Assembly: GCA_944387435.1 (NCBI GenBank)
Contig: CALXEW010000004.1
Location: forward strand, 25,224 to 89,223
Source: an uncultured Clostridia bacterium
GTDB lineage: Bacteria > Bacillota > Clostridia > TANB77 > CAG-508
Direction: 5' to 3'
Length of the DNA: 64,000 nucleotides
Positions 26,185 to 35,348 of this stretch are shown here, one piece after another (position 1 is the first letter of the stretch; every line of letters starts with the position of its first letter). A program made the translations under genes and the position numbers. The notes below the pieces were generated by a model. It worked only from the letters and a program-made list of their open reading frames with translations. It ran no database searches and was not told the origin of the DNA.

Positions 26185-27234
26185 ATGGCTAAAATAAGTA
26201 TTGTTGTACCTGTTTATAATGTCGAAAAATATCTAGATGAATGCATAAAATCTCTTATTGACCAAACTTTAAAAGATATAGAAATAATTTTGATAAATGA
26301 TGGTTCTACAGATAAAAGTTTAGAAATTTGTAGAAAATATGCAAAATATGATAAAAGAATTGTTGTTATAGATAAAAAGAATACGGGAGTATCAGATACT
26401 CGAAATGTTGGAATAGATAAAGCGACAGGAGAGTATATTATGTTTGTTGACAGCGATGACTGGTTAGAAAAACAAGCTTGTGAATTGGCATATGAAGAAG
26501 CAAAAAAAGAGAATGCTGATTCAGTTATATTTTGTTATTACAGGGAAAGCTCTTCGGGAACAATAAAAAAGAATATTTTTGATAAAGAAAGAATTATTTT
26601 TGAAAATGAAGGAGTGAAAAAAAATATTCTTGTACCTACTTTAGGTTTAATTGGAGAAAAATTAAGAAAGCCACAGCGTTTGGATACATTAGTACCAATA
26701 TATGCTAAAATATATAATTTAAAAATAATAAAAGAAAACAAAATCAAATACATAGATTTACATAAAATACCCTCAGAATGCTTAATGTTTAATGTTGATT
26801 ATTATAAAAATTCTAATAAAGTTGTTTATATTAAAAGGTATTTATACCATTATAGAAGAAATAATTTTTCATCAGTAACTAAAGGTTATAGAGAAAATCT
26901 TTTTGAAAAATGGATATTTTGGATAGAATATATGAAAAATCATAATGAATTAGAAAATGAAGATTTGAAAAAGGCATTAGATAGTAGAATATGTTTCAGT
27001 GTAATACCTTTAAGTGGTAACATAATAAAGAAAAAGAAATTTACTATGTTATACAAAGAGATGAAAAAAGTGTTAAATAATTTATATTATATAGAAGCAT
27101 ATAAGAGTTTGGAATATCAATACTTTCCAATTCATTGGTGGATATACTTCAAATTAGCTAAAAACAAAAGAATATTTTTATTTTGTATTATGTCAAAAAT
27201 AATGAGAATGTTAATAGAAAAGAAGAAAATATAA
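26185..27234 (+). CDS. Glycosyltransferase family 2
   Basis: 349 residues. The GT-A fold begins ISIVVPVYNVEKYLDECIKSLIDQTLKDIEIILINDGSTD (nucleotide site), then GVSDTRNVGIDKATGEYIMFVDSDDWLE with the DxD-like SDDW. The C-terminal 200 residues are basic and aromatic without further motif. It should add one sugar to the lipid-linked repeat. AAGGAG precedes ATG 26185. It is the last gene of the first block of the operon; bases 27235-27425 are AT-rich without a gene. Confidence 0.9.
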   Translation: MAKISIVVPVYNVEKYLDECIKSLIDQTLKDIEIILINDGSTDKSLEICRKYAKYDKRIVVIDKKNTGVSDTRNVGIDKATGEYIMFVDSDDWLEKQACELAYEEAKKENADSVIFCYYRESSSGTIKKNIFDKERIIFENEGVKKNILVPTLGLIGEKLRKPQRLDTLVPIYAKIYNLKIIKENKIKYIDLHKIPSECLMFNVDYYKNSNKVVYIKRYLYHYRRNNFSSVTKGYRENLFEKWIFWIEYMKNHNELENEDLKKALDSRICFSVIPLSGNIIKKKKFTMLYKEMKKVLNNLYYIEAYKSLEYQYFPIHWWIYFKLAKNKRIFLFCIMSKIMRMLIEKKKI

Positions 27235-27443
27235 TTCAATAACAAAATAAAATTTTTATAAATGTGTGGAAATGTAAAGCTGATAATGTTAAAATTTTTA
27301 TATAAATTTTGTTTAAAATAACTTAGAAATGTTTTTATGATATATGTGAATGCATATGTTTCACGATTCTAATTCAAATAATTTAATATGTAATAGAAAA
27401 TATAAATAAGTGTAGTTTAAATTAAATGCAGGGAGGAATTATA

Positions 27444-28022
27444 ATGGAGCGCGGAAGAGATAAGTTTAGAAAATATAAAAAGATAATATGTTTTTTTTCT
27501 AAGTGTGTTAATATTTTTCCAAAAAAGATTAGGGTTAAATTGTTTGAAACAGCTAGGAATATAAAAGGAAAAAAGGGGATTGCAGCTAGATATATTATTA
27601 TAAAGGGGTTAGCAAAAAAGTGTGGTGATAATGTTGCAATATATCCAGGAGTATATATTTTTAATGTACAGAATTTATCATTGGGAAACAATGTAAGTAT
27701 TCACCAAATGAGTTATATAGATTCTGGAAGTAAAGGAGATATTGTAATAGGTAATGATGTTTCTATTGCACATTCTGTAACCATTTTAGCTTTTAATCAT
27801 AAATACGATAATTTAGATATTCCAATAAAAGATCAAGGAAATAATGGACTTGAAACGACAATAGAAGACAATGTATGGATAGGTGCAAAAGCAACAATAT
27901 TAGCTGGAAAGAAAATAAAAACTGGAGCAATAGTAGCAGCTAATTGTGTAGTTAGCAGAAATGTTAAAGAAAATACAATTGTAGGTGGTATCCCCAATAA
28001 AGTGTTAAAGGAAAGAAGGTAG
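27444..28022 (+). CDS. Hexapeptide-repeat acyltransferase
   Basis: ATG 27444 after GGGAGG (192 residues). A basic N-terminus is followed by left-handed beta-helix hexapeptides: VAIYPGVYIFNVQNLSLGNNVSIHQMSYIDSG, IVIGNDVSIAHSVTILAFNH, TTIEDNVWIGAKATILAGKKIKTGAIVAANCVVSR and NTIVGGIPNKVLKERR, typical of the maltose/galactoside O-acetyltransferase (LbH) superfamily. The catalytic His is probably in SIAHS or AFNHK. It likely O-acetylates a sugar of the polysaccharide. Confidence 0.88.
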   Translation: MERGRDKFRKYKKIICFFSKCVNIFPKKIRVKLFETARNIKGKKGIAARYIIIKGLAKKCGDNVAIYPGVYIFNVQNLSLGNNVSIHQMSYIDSGSKGDIVIGNDVSIAHSVTILAFNHKYDNLDIPIKDQGNNGLETTIEDNVWIGAKATILAGKKIKTGAIVAANCVVSRNVKENTIVGGIPNKVLKERR

Positions 28023-28392
28023 AGATGTTTAAAATGAGAATAATAAGTTGTAGTATATCATATATACAATAGATAATCAAAACATGAAATATGTAAAAAT
28101 TATATTTAACAGATAATGATTATTGGGATAATAGTGAAATTTTAAAAGTGAAAATAAATATAAAATAATAAAATTGTAATATAGAAACGCATAATTTAAT
28201 TCTTCTGAAAAAATATGCAGAAAATCATTAATAAAATTCTTAAGATTTTTATTTTAAAAATCTATTAAAAGTGAATTTGATTTTTTATTGTGCATTTGTT
28301 CAAAAGAATGATAGTAATTATTTAAAATATAAAAAATAAATTATTTTATAGGAGGAAAATAATATATTAATAAATATATTATACAAGAGATA
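28023..28392. other. AT-rich intergenic stretch, no gene
   Basis: About 370 bases with frequent stops in all frames. AGGAGG at 28350-28355 is a good ribosome site but has no ATG/GTG/TTG at normal distance; the next gene's ATG is 37 bases further. ATT 28366 is in frame with that gene, 10 bases after the site. Confidence 0.5.
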
Positions 28393-29679
28393 ATGTATGT
28401 ATTATTAGCAATATTTATAGAAATATTTGTCTTATTTTTAATAAGAAACACATTTGGAATTGACTCGGTAGATGGAATAATTTTAGTTTTAATAAATACT
28501 ATAATATTTTTAATATGGAGTGCAACGAATAAAAAGTTGTCTAACTTTCAAAAAATTGTTATGATGGGGGGGTATTTATTAAGGTTAATATTATTAGCTA
28601 TTGACCAATATATAGTTAAGTTACCTTATAATAATTCTGATGCTGAAGGCTTTCAAAGTGTTGCTGTAACTATATCTAATAATATATCTTTGGTTAAAGA
28701 AAATTTGTATGGAGGAATATTTACTAAAATATTAGGAATATTATATTATTTAATTGGTGAAAACAGAATCTTTGCACAAAGCATTAATATATTATTAGGT
28801 ATGGCTGCAATATATAATTTTGATGTTATTGTAAATCAGATAGAAATAAATAGAGTTAGAAAAACGAAGTTTTTCCAACTATTAGCAAATTTTTTGCCAC
28901 AAACGTTAATTTTATCAGTCGTTTTGCTAAGAGAAATAGTAGTGGTATATTTAGTGATATTATCACTTAGATCTTGTATAGCATATACAAAAACTGGAAA
29001 TAAACTTGAAGCAATTAAAACTTTAATAGCTATTACTTTTGCATCTGCATTTCATGCTGGAGTGATATTTTTAATTATAGGATATATTTTATTGATTTCT
29101 TTTTATAATGTTAAAGAAAAAAGAATGCGATTTTCTACAAAGAAAGTTACAATTTTTATATTTATAATTTTAATTTTTGGAGTAATATATCTGCGATATG
29201 GTGATATTTTTGCTACTAAGTTAACAAATATGGATGAAGAAAAATTATTAAATTCATTTGAGGGTGAAAGTAAAGGGGGCTCAGCATATTTAGGTGGAAA
29301 AAATATCGAAAGTTTTTCTGATATGATAATATATACAATTCCAAAAGCCTTGTATTTCTTGTTTTCTCCTATGCCATGGGATTGGAGAGGAATAAATGAC
29401 TTAACATCATTCACAATAGATTCTCTATTTTATGCTTATTTAATATATAATATTTTAAAGTATAGAAAAAACATTAAAAAAGAGGATAAAAGTATAATCA
29501 ACTGTTTATTAATTGGGCTTATTATTACAATAATAGCTTTTTCTGTAGGAACTTCTAATGCTGGAACAGCAATTAGACATAGACATAAAATATTTTTGTA
29601 TCTGAATGTAATGGCGATATATTGTATCAATGGAAAGAAGGAAGAAGAAAAAAGATATGAGAAAAGAAAGTTCTATTAA
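28393..29679 (+). CDS. EpsG-family polysaccharide polymerase (Wzy-like)
   Basis: 428 residues with about 10-12 membrane segments, fitting the EpsG/Wzy polymerase families that join lipid-linked repeats outside the membrane. Supporting marks are the central FHAGVIFLIIGYILL region and the external loop before IPKALYFLFSPMPWDWRG. Its place next to a flippase agrees. The start is uncertain: ATG 28393 has only a weak AAGAGA, while AGGAGG at 28350 would suit an in-frame ATT at 28366. It overlaps the flippase gene. Confidence 0.75.
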   Translation: MYVLLAIFIEIFVLFLIRNTFGIDSVDGIILVLINTIIFLIWSATNKKLSNFQKIVMMGGYLLRLILLAIDQYIVKLPYNNSDAEGFQSVAVTISNNISLVKENLYGGIFTKILGILYYLIGENRIFAQSINILLGMAAIYNFDVIVNQIEINRVRKTKFFQLLANFLPQTLILSVVLLREIVVVYLVILSLRSCIAYTKTGNKLEAIKTLIAITFASAFHAGVIFLIIGYILLISFYNVKEKRMRFSTKKVTIFIFIILIFGVIYLRYGDIFATKLTNMDEEKLLNSFEGESKGGSAYLGGKNIESFSDMIIYTIPKALYFLFSPMPWDWRGINDLTSFTIDSLFYAYLIYNILKYRKNIKKEDKSIINCLLIGLIITIIAFSVGTSNAGTAIRHRHKIFLYLNVMAIYCINGKKEEEKRYEKRKFY

Positions 29680-31213
29680 AAATATAATTTACGCTTATGT
29701 AGGGCAGTTTTTTGGAATTATTGTTAATTTTATAGCTAGAATAGTTTTTATTCGAGTTTTAAACACAGAATATTTAGGAATTAATGGATTATTTACAAAT
29801 ATTTTATCTGTGCTAGCATTGGCTGAATTAGGTGTTGGAGCTGCTATGGCATTTAATTTATATGAACCATTAGCTAAAAATGATATAAACAAAATAAAAG
29901 CTCTAATGAATTTATATAAAAAGGCATATATAGCTATAGGAGTTTTTATTCTAGTAGTAGGTATAGGGATAACACCATTTATTGAATATTTTATAAGTGA
30001 AACACCCAATATACAATATTTACATTTTTATTATATATTATTTGTAATTAATACAGCTGTATCATATTTCTTTACATATAAAAGAACTTTATTAGTTTCT
30101 GCTCAAAAAAGGCATATTGCAACATTTTATAGATATTTGTTCTATGCTTTGGTTAATATAGCTCAAATAATAATACTTATAGCAACTAAAAATTATACTT
30201 TATTTTTGGTATGTCAAATTATATTTACTTTACTAGAAAATATATGTGTATCCAGAAAAACTGAACAATTATACCCATATATAAAAGGAAAAAATACAGA
30301 GAAATTAGATAAAAAAAGTTATGACAAAATTTTTAGAGATGTAAAAGCAATGTTTATGAATCGTTTAGGTGTAACAGTTGTGAAATTTACGGATACAATT
30401 ATTATTTCAAAGTTCTTGGGATTGGTAGAAGTAGGTTTATATTCAAATTATAAAATGATAACGACTTCATTAACAACAATTATTACACAAATATTTACCT
30501 CTATAACGGCTAGTGTAGGAAACTTTGTAGTAACGGAAAGTAAAGAAAAAATGGAGATACTTTTTAAAAGAATATTCTTTATGAATTTTTGGATTTATGC
30601 AGTAGTGTCTATATGTTTAGTTGTAGTAACCAATCCATTTATAAAATTTTGGATAGGTGAAGAATTTTTATTAGGTGAAGATGTTGTCGTCATTATGGTA
30701 TTAAGTTTTTATTTGTTAGGAATGAAATTGACTATTACAACGTTTAAGGATGCATTAGGGTTGTATTGGAGAGATAAGTATAGACCTATTTTTACTGTTG
30801 TAGTTAATTTATTGGTTGGAATATTATTAGTAAAACCATTAGGTATTATAGGAGTTTTACTAGGTACAATTGCTGGTACAGTTTTTGTTGATTTAGTTGT
30901 TGAACCATATGTTTTGTATAAATACACTTTTGAAAAAAGTGCGTTAACCTATTATAAAAAATATTTTTTATACAATATAACAGCAGTTATGATATCTTTA
31001 TTTGTAATATGGATTTGCTCATTTGTAAAAATTGAAAATGCTTTACTTGATACTTTAACAAAAGGTTCTATATCATTTATTATAGTTAATGCTATATTAA
31101 TAATTATATTTCATAAAAGTGAAAATTATAATTATATGAAGCAAATTATAAGAATGTCAATAGAAATGATAAAAAATAAATTTATACATAGTGGAGAAAA
31201 GAATGAAGAGTAA
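29657..31213 (+). CDS. Polysaccharide repeat-unit flippase (Wzx/MOP family)
   Basis: 518 residues from ATG 29657 (AAGGAAGAAG upstream); ATG 29630 in the same frame is an alternative, adding a Lys/Arg-rich start. About 12-14 membrane helices of the MOP superfamily: AYVGQFFGIIVNFIARIVFIRVLNTEYLGINGLFTNILSVLALAELGVGAAMAF is the usual N-terminal block of Gram-positive Wzx proteins. It moves undecaprenyl-linked repeats across the membrane for the EpsG-like polymerase, whose gene overlaps it. Confidence 0.9.
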   Translation: MRKESSIKNIIYAYVGQFFGIIVNFIARIVFIRVLNTEYLGINGLFTNILSVLALAELGVGAAMAFNLYEPLAKNDINKIKALMNLYKKAYIAIGVFILVVGIGITPFIEYFISETPNIQYLHFYYILFVINTAVSYFFTYKRTLLVSAQKRHIATFYRYLFYALVNIAQIIILIATKNYTLFLVCQIIFTLLENICVSRKTEQLYPYIKGKNTEKLDKKSYDKIFRDVKAMFMNRLGVTVVKFTDTIIISKFLGLVEVGLYSNYKMITTSLTTIITQIFTSITASVGNFVVTESKEKMEILFKRIFFMNFWIYAVVSICLVVVTNPFIKFWIGEEFLLGEDVVVIMVLSFYLLGMKLTITTFKDALGLYWRDKYRPIFTVVVNLLVGILLVKPLGIIGVLLGTIAGTVFVDLVVEPYVLYKYTFEKSALTYYKKYFLYNITAVMISLFVIWICSFVKIENALLDTLTKGSISFIIVNAILIIIFHKSENYNYMKQIIRMSIEMIKNKFIHSGEKNEE

Positions 31214-32487
31214 AAAATGGATATTTATGTTATTTGGTATTTTAATTTTTTGTTTTTTATTTTTTAATAAAAGAACAATAATAACTCAAATAATAGATAA
31301 TGCATTTAATTATGATGTACCAATAAATTTGAATACAGGAGTTATTAATAATAAATATTTTAATATTTTTGATGATGGAACTCATGAAACGGAAACCACA
31401 ATGGGAATTAATAATGCAATAAAATATGCAAAGAATAATAATATACAATACATAGCTTTAGAAAAAGGGATTTATTTAGTAGATGGTTCAGGAGATTTTT
31501 ATAGTGAAAATGAAGGAATAATACTTGAATCAAATATAACTTTGGATTTAAATGAGTCAAAGATTATACATAAGGAAACAAATAGTGAGCATTATTCATT
31601 ATTAACTATTTTTAATAAAGAAAATGTAAATATAAGAAATGGAATATTAGTAGGAGTAGGAAAAAATGATATAACACAGGAGAAACAATGGGGATTTGGA
31701 GTGGATATAAGAAATTCAGAAAATATTACAATTGAGAATTTGGAAATTTACGAAATGAACGGTGACGGAATATATATATCGAATTTTAATAATGGAAATA
31801 GTATAAATATACAGATAGACAACAATGTAATTCATGATTGTAATAGACAAGGAATAACAATTATTGAAGGAAATGAAATAATGATTTCAAATAATGAGAT
31901 TTTTAATATACGGAGGATTGAATCCACAATCAGGAATAGATTTGGAGGCAAATTATGAAGAACAAGAAATACAAAATATAAAAATTTATCATAACAAAAT
32001 ACATACTGATAATTATGCAATTATTAGTAGTAAAAATACAAGGAATGTAGAAATACAAGATAATGAAATTTATGGAAAAATAAATGTTTCAGAGGCAACT
32101 GAAAAAATAAAATTTATAAGAAATTCTTTTAGAAATGCTTTTCTTAATATTGAACAAGGAGAAAATAAAATTATTAAAGAAGTGCTAGTAAAAGAAAATA
32201 CTTTTTATAATAATAGACTTAGAGTAAAAAAAATTGAGAATATAAATATTGAACAAAATTATTTGGAAAATTCTAGTGTAACAATAATATCTTCTAATGC
32301 TAATATATATAATAACAATATGATTAATGCAAGTGATAAAAAAGAAAGTTTTGCATATAGATTTCGACTAGAAGATGGTGATATGAATAATTATATAATT
32401 TTTTATAAAGATAATTTGATAGAAGGACAATATACAATGGATTTAGATATAATGGATAAACCTAATTTAAAAGTGATAAGAGAGTAA
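31203..32487 (+). CDS. Right-handed beta-helix (pectate-lyase-like) exported protein, one CGGN +1 site
   Basis: ATG 31203 lies 6 bases after GTGGAG (the in-frame GTG 31191 is probably part of that site). Frames 31203-31910 and 31912-32487 join by skipping C31911, giving 427 residues; the junction reads NNEIFNIGGLNPQSGIDLEAN, the usual turn of this family (GG..PQSGIDIE). An N-terminal signal/anchor helix is followed by many parallel beta-helix repeats (ITIENLEIYEMNGDGIYI, IQIDNNVIHDC, VEIQDNEIYG). Such proteins near glycan operons are polysaccharide lyases, hydrolases or epimerases that trim the polymer. No specific catalytic residues could be assigned. It ends the exopolysaccharide block. Confidence 0.85.
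31911..31913 (+). other. CGGN +1 shift site 5 (beta-helix protein)
   Basis: Zero frame AAT ATA CGG AGG ATT; skipping C31911 gives AAT ATA GGA GGA TTG AAT (N I G G L N), restoring the following beta-helix coils. Confidence 0.88.
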
Positions 32488-32531
32488 AATATTACAAAAA
32501 TAACGTTTTTATGACATTTTTGTAACAAATA

Positions 32532-32560
32532 TTGAATAAAAAAGTCTCTTTCTATATACT
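32532..32560 (+). promoter_or_regulatory. Promoter of dockerin-LRR gene
   Basis: TTGAAT 32532-32537 and TATACT 32555-32560, 17-base spacer. Its start point would fall at about 32567, inside the hairpin described next. Confidence 0.6.
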
Positions 32561-32594
32561 ATTAAATATATAAGTATATAGAAAGGGATTTTTT
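32545..32594 (+). terminator. Terminator whose 3' arm carries the next gene's ribosome site
   Basis: TCTCTTTCTATATACT (32545-32560) pairs with AGTATATAGAAAGGGA (32573-32588), then TTTTTT. GAAAGGGA is also the only ribosome site for ATG 32597. Read-through RNA from the exopolysaccharide operon would fold and stop; RNA from the overlapping promoter lacks the 5' arm and leaves the site free. Confidence 0.7.
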
Positions 32595-32596
32595 GA

Positions 32597-34483
32597 ATGA
32601 AAAAGGGAATAATAACATTTGTATTTTTGGTTATTTGTATTTTCTTTTGTAGTTTTACATATGCAGAAGATGGGGATATAACAGATACATTTGCAGATGA
32701 GAATCTAAGAGCAGAAATATTAGAATTAGCAAAAGAAGCAGTTGGAGATGAAAATAAAACAACAATATATGAATCAGATATAGATAGAATAGTAGAAGGA
32801 CCTGGTGGAAGTTCATTAAGGCTTGCTGGTAAAGGTATAAAAGATTTATCAGGAATAGAAGTATTTAGCGATAAAGGAATAACATGGATATTTTTAGATT
32901 GGAATGAAATTACCGATTTAACTCCTTTGAGAGGATTTAGTTCTTTAGAAAAAATATCATTTAGTGGAAATAATGTGTCAGATATAAGTGTATTAGGAGG
33001 ATTAGAGAATTTAGAAAATATAACAGCTATAAATAATAAAATAGAAAATATAGATGTACTAGGAAATTTAGATATGAAGTATATCTGTTTAGATGGAAAT
33101 AATATATCTGATATAAGTGTAGTAAGTAATTGGACTAATTTAGTAGATATGTCATTTCAAAATAATAGGATAGAAAATATACCAGATTTAAGTGCTTTAT
33201 CTAACTTAGAGACGGTAAATTTAAGTAATAACAAAATAAAGAGCATAGAAAATATCAATGGAAATATGAAAGAACTAAGTATTGACAATAATGAGTTACC
33301 TTCTTTGTCAGGAATTCAAAATTTATTGTCTTTGGAGATACTTAGTTGTAGTAATAACCAAATAAGTTCTTTAGCAGAATTAGAAGGCTTATCAAAATTG
33401 GAAAATTTAAATATAAATAAAAATCAAATAAGAGATATAGAAAGTTTAGCAAATTGTTCTTTATTAAAATATTTATATATGGATAATAATTTTATAACAA
33501 ATTTTGAAAACCTAAGTAATTTAACTGCTTTAGAAAAATATAGTGCATATAACCAAACAATAGCAGTAGAAATAAAAGAAAAAATAATAGGAGAAAATGT
33601 TGAGATACCATTACCTGATCTATATAAAGCATTATATGATGAAAATTCATTTATATATAAAGAAGGGTTAAAGACAGAAATTATAGGTGCTTTTGAATAT
33701 CAAATATCTCAAGAAAATGATACAATAACTTTGAAAGCAGAGGATTTACAAAAAGGAGATATTGTTGTTCAAGTATCAGATGAATATAATACTTTATTAA
33801 AGTATACTATTCAACTAGATAAAATGCCACCACAAATAGAAGGTATAGAAAATGGAAAGACTTATAGTGGAGCAGTTATTCCTTCATCTTCTGATGACGA
33901 TGTAGGTGCAGTAGAACTATATAAAAATGGAGAAAAAATTAATTATGAATTGGGAAATACGATAGCAGAAGAAGGAGCATATAGGCTAATTATAAGAGAT
34001 AAAGCAGGTAATGAAACAGTAATAGAATTTAAAATTCAGTATCAATCAGAACCAGAAGAGCCAGATGCAGACACGGAAGATGAAGAGTTGGAGTCAAATG
34101 GTGAAGAATATAAATTAGATGGACAATATATAATTGGAGTAGATCAAAATACATTATTAGAAACTTTTGAACAAAAATTAAATGGAAATGTAGACTATAA
34201 TGTATATAGAAAAGAGGCTTTATTAAAAAATGGAGAAATAGTATCAACAGGAGATAGATTAGTAACAGAATATGGAGTAACTTTCTATATAATTGTAAAA
34301 GGGGATATAACAAAAGATGGAATAACAAATATAAAAGACTTAGTTAAAATAAGAAGAAACATATTAGGATTAGAAGAATTTGATGAATTACAAGGAATGG
34401 CAGCAGATTTAGCTGAGGATAAAATTATAAATATAAAAGATTTGGTAAGGATTAGAAAAATAATATTAGGTTTAGAAATATAG
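32597..34483 (+). CDS. Secreted leucine-rich-repeat protein with C-terminal dockerin
   Basis: 628 residues. Signal peptide (1-23, ending CSFTYA). Residues ~60-320 hold about ten 22-residue leucine-rich repeats of the internalin type (LEKISFSGNNVSDISVLGGL and similar). Then an Ig-like/bacterial repeat region with PPQIEGIENGKTYSG, an acidic linker (EPEEPDADTEDEELES) and a further small domain. The last 60 residues form a type I dockerin: GDITKDGITNIKDLVKIRRNILGL and AADLAEDKIINIKDLVRIRKIILGL, a duplicated EF-hand-like motif, the second with reduced Ca ligands. It has no sorting signal, so it probably docks onto the cohesin proteins encoded next (10 bases downstream). Confidence 0.88.
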   Translation: MKKGIITFVFLVICIFFCSFTYAEDGDITDTFADENLRAEILELAKEAVGDENKTTIYESDIDRIVEGPGGSSLRLAGKGIKDLSGIEVFSDKGITWIFLDWNEITDLTPLRGFSSLEKISFSGNNVSDISVLGGLENLENITAINNKIENIDVLGNLDMKYICLDGNNISDISVVSNWTNLVDMSFQNNRIENIPDLSALSNLETVNLSNNKIKSIENINGNMKELSIDNNELPSLSGIQNLLSLEILSCSNNQISSLAELEGLSKLENLNINKNQIRDIESLANCSLLKYLYMDNNFITNFENLSNLTALEKYSAYNQTIAVEIKEKIIGENVEIPLPDLYKALYDENSFIYKEGLKTEIIGAFEYQISQENDTITLKAEDLQKGDIVVQVSDEYNTLLKYTIQLDKMPPQIEGIENGKTYSGAVIPSSSDDDVGAVELYKNGEKINYELGNTIAEEGAYRLIIRDKAGNETVIEFKIQYQSEPEEPDADTEDEELESNGEEYKLDGQYIIGVDQNTLLETFEQKLNGNVDYNVYRKEALLKNGEIVSTGDRLVTEYGVTFYIIVKGDITKDGITNIKDLVKIRRNILGLEEFDELQGMAADLAEDKIINIKDLVRIRKIILGLEI

Positions 34484-34492
34484 GAGAATCAT

Positions 34493-35177
34493 ATGAGAAA
34501 ATTAAAAATATTTGTTATTTGTGTTATTTTAATATTATGCATACCAATAGTTGTGCAAGCAGCGACAATTAATGTTAATTTAAATACAGATACACAAAAC
34601 TACGAAGTAACAGAAGATAATAATATATTAGTCGTAATATTAGAATTAGGAGATTTTGTAAGTTTACAAGAAGGTATGCCTCTTCGGGTATACAGCAACT
34701 ATTGAATACGATAATTCTATATTTGAAGAGGTCTCTGCAGAAGGATTAAATGGCTGGAATACATCTTATAATAGTAGTAATAATATGATACTAGGAGATA
34801 CATCAAGTGGAAATGCAAATACAGAAGTAGCGAAGATAAGTCTTAAAATAAATAATGAAAATGTATCAAACAAAGAAAATACAACCATAAGATTAAAAGA
34901 TATGATAATAACAGATGGTAATTTTGAAGTTTCAACAGATAAACAAATAACAATAAATTTAACAAGTAATGATGAGAATGTGAATACCCAAAAAGTTCAA
35001 CAGATAAAAGAAATTACTTCAATATCTGGGGAAGAAACTATAGAAACGATATCTTCAACTACACAAAAAAGCACATTACCAAATGCGGGAATGAGAGAAA
35101 ATATAATAATTGCAATTGTAGTTCTTATAATTTTTACAATTATATTTAAAATAAAATCTAGAAAAATAAAATATTAA
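34493..35177 (+). CDS. Cohesin-like, LPNAG-anchored surface protein 1, one CGGN +1 site
   Basis: Frames 34493-34684 and 34686-35177 join by skipping C34685 into 227 residues. Signal peptide (LKIFVICVILILCIPIVVQA), then a cohesin-like beta sandwich (VVILELGDFVSLQEGMPLGYTATIEYD, FEEVSAEGLNGWN, ANTEVAKISLKI, RLKDMIITDGNFEVS), a Thr/Ser linker and a C-terminal sorting signal: LPNAG, hydrophobic segment, KIKSRKIKY. The paralogue at 35349 reads IPLGYQGTLEYDENLFEG at the same place, uninterrupted, with TTA GGA in place of CTT CGGG. This is an internal control that the shift restores Gly. It should display dockerin proteins on the cell wall after sortase action. Confidence 0.85.
34685..34687 (+). other. 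CGGN +1 shift site 6 (cohesin protein 1)
   Basis: Zero frame CCT CTT CGG GTA ends soon at TGA; skipping C34685 gives CCT CTT GGG TAT ACA (P L G Y T). The neighbouring paralogue has PLGY in frame. Confidence 0.93.
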
Positions 35178-35196
35178 TGTGAAAAAAGTTACATTT

Positions 35197-35240
35197 AAAA
35201 AGACAAGCTAATTTATTATAATAACTTGCTTGTCTTTTTG
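35197..35240 (+). terminator. Terminator after cohesin gene 1
   Basis: AAAAAGACAAGC (35197-35208) pairs perfectly with GCTTGTCTTTTT (35228-35239). Confidence 0.8.
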
Positions 35241-35348
35241 TAATATTTTAGAAATAAAAGTGTAATAAAAACTTAAAATAAACACTGTTGTCGAAAAAGA
35301 AAGATAATGGTAAAATTATAAATAATAATGTAAAGGAAGGAAGTAAAA

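Noticed and set aside
34029..34328. Leu/His-rich reverse-strand frames throughout (for example here)
   Set aside because: They are antisense shadows of AT-rich coding sequence, lack ribosome sites and have improbable composition.
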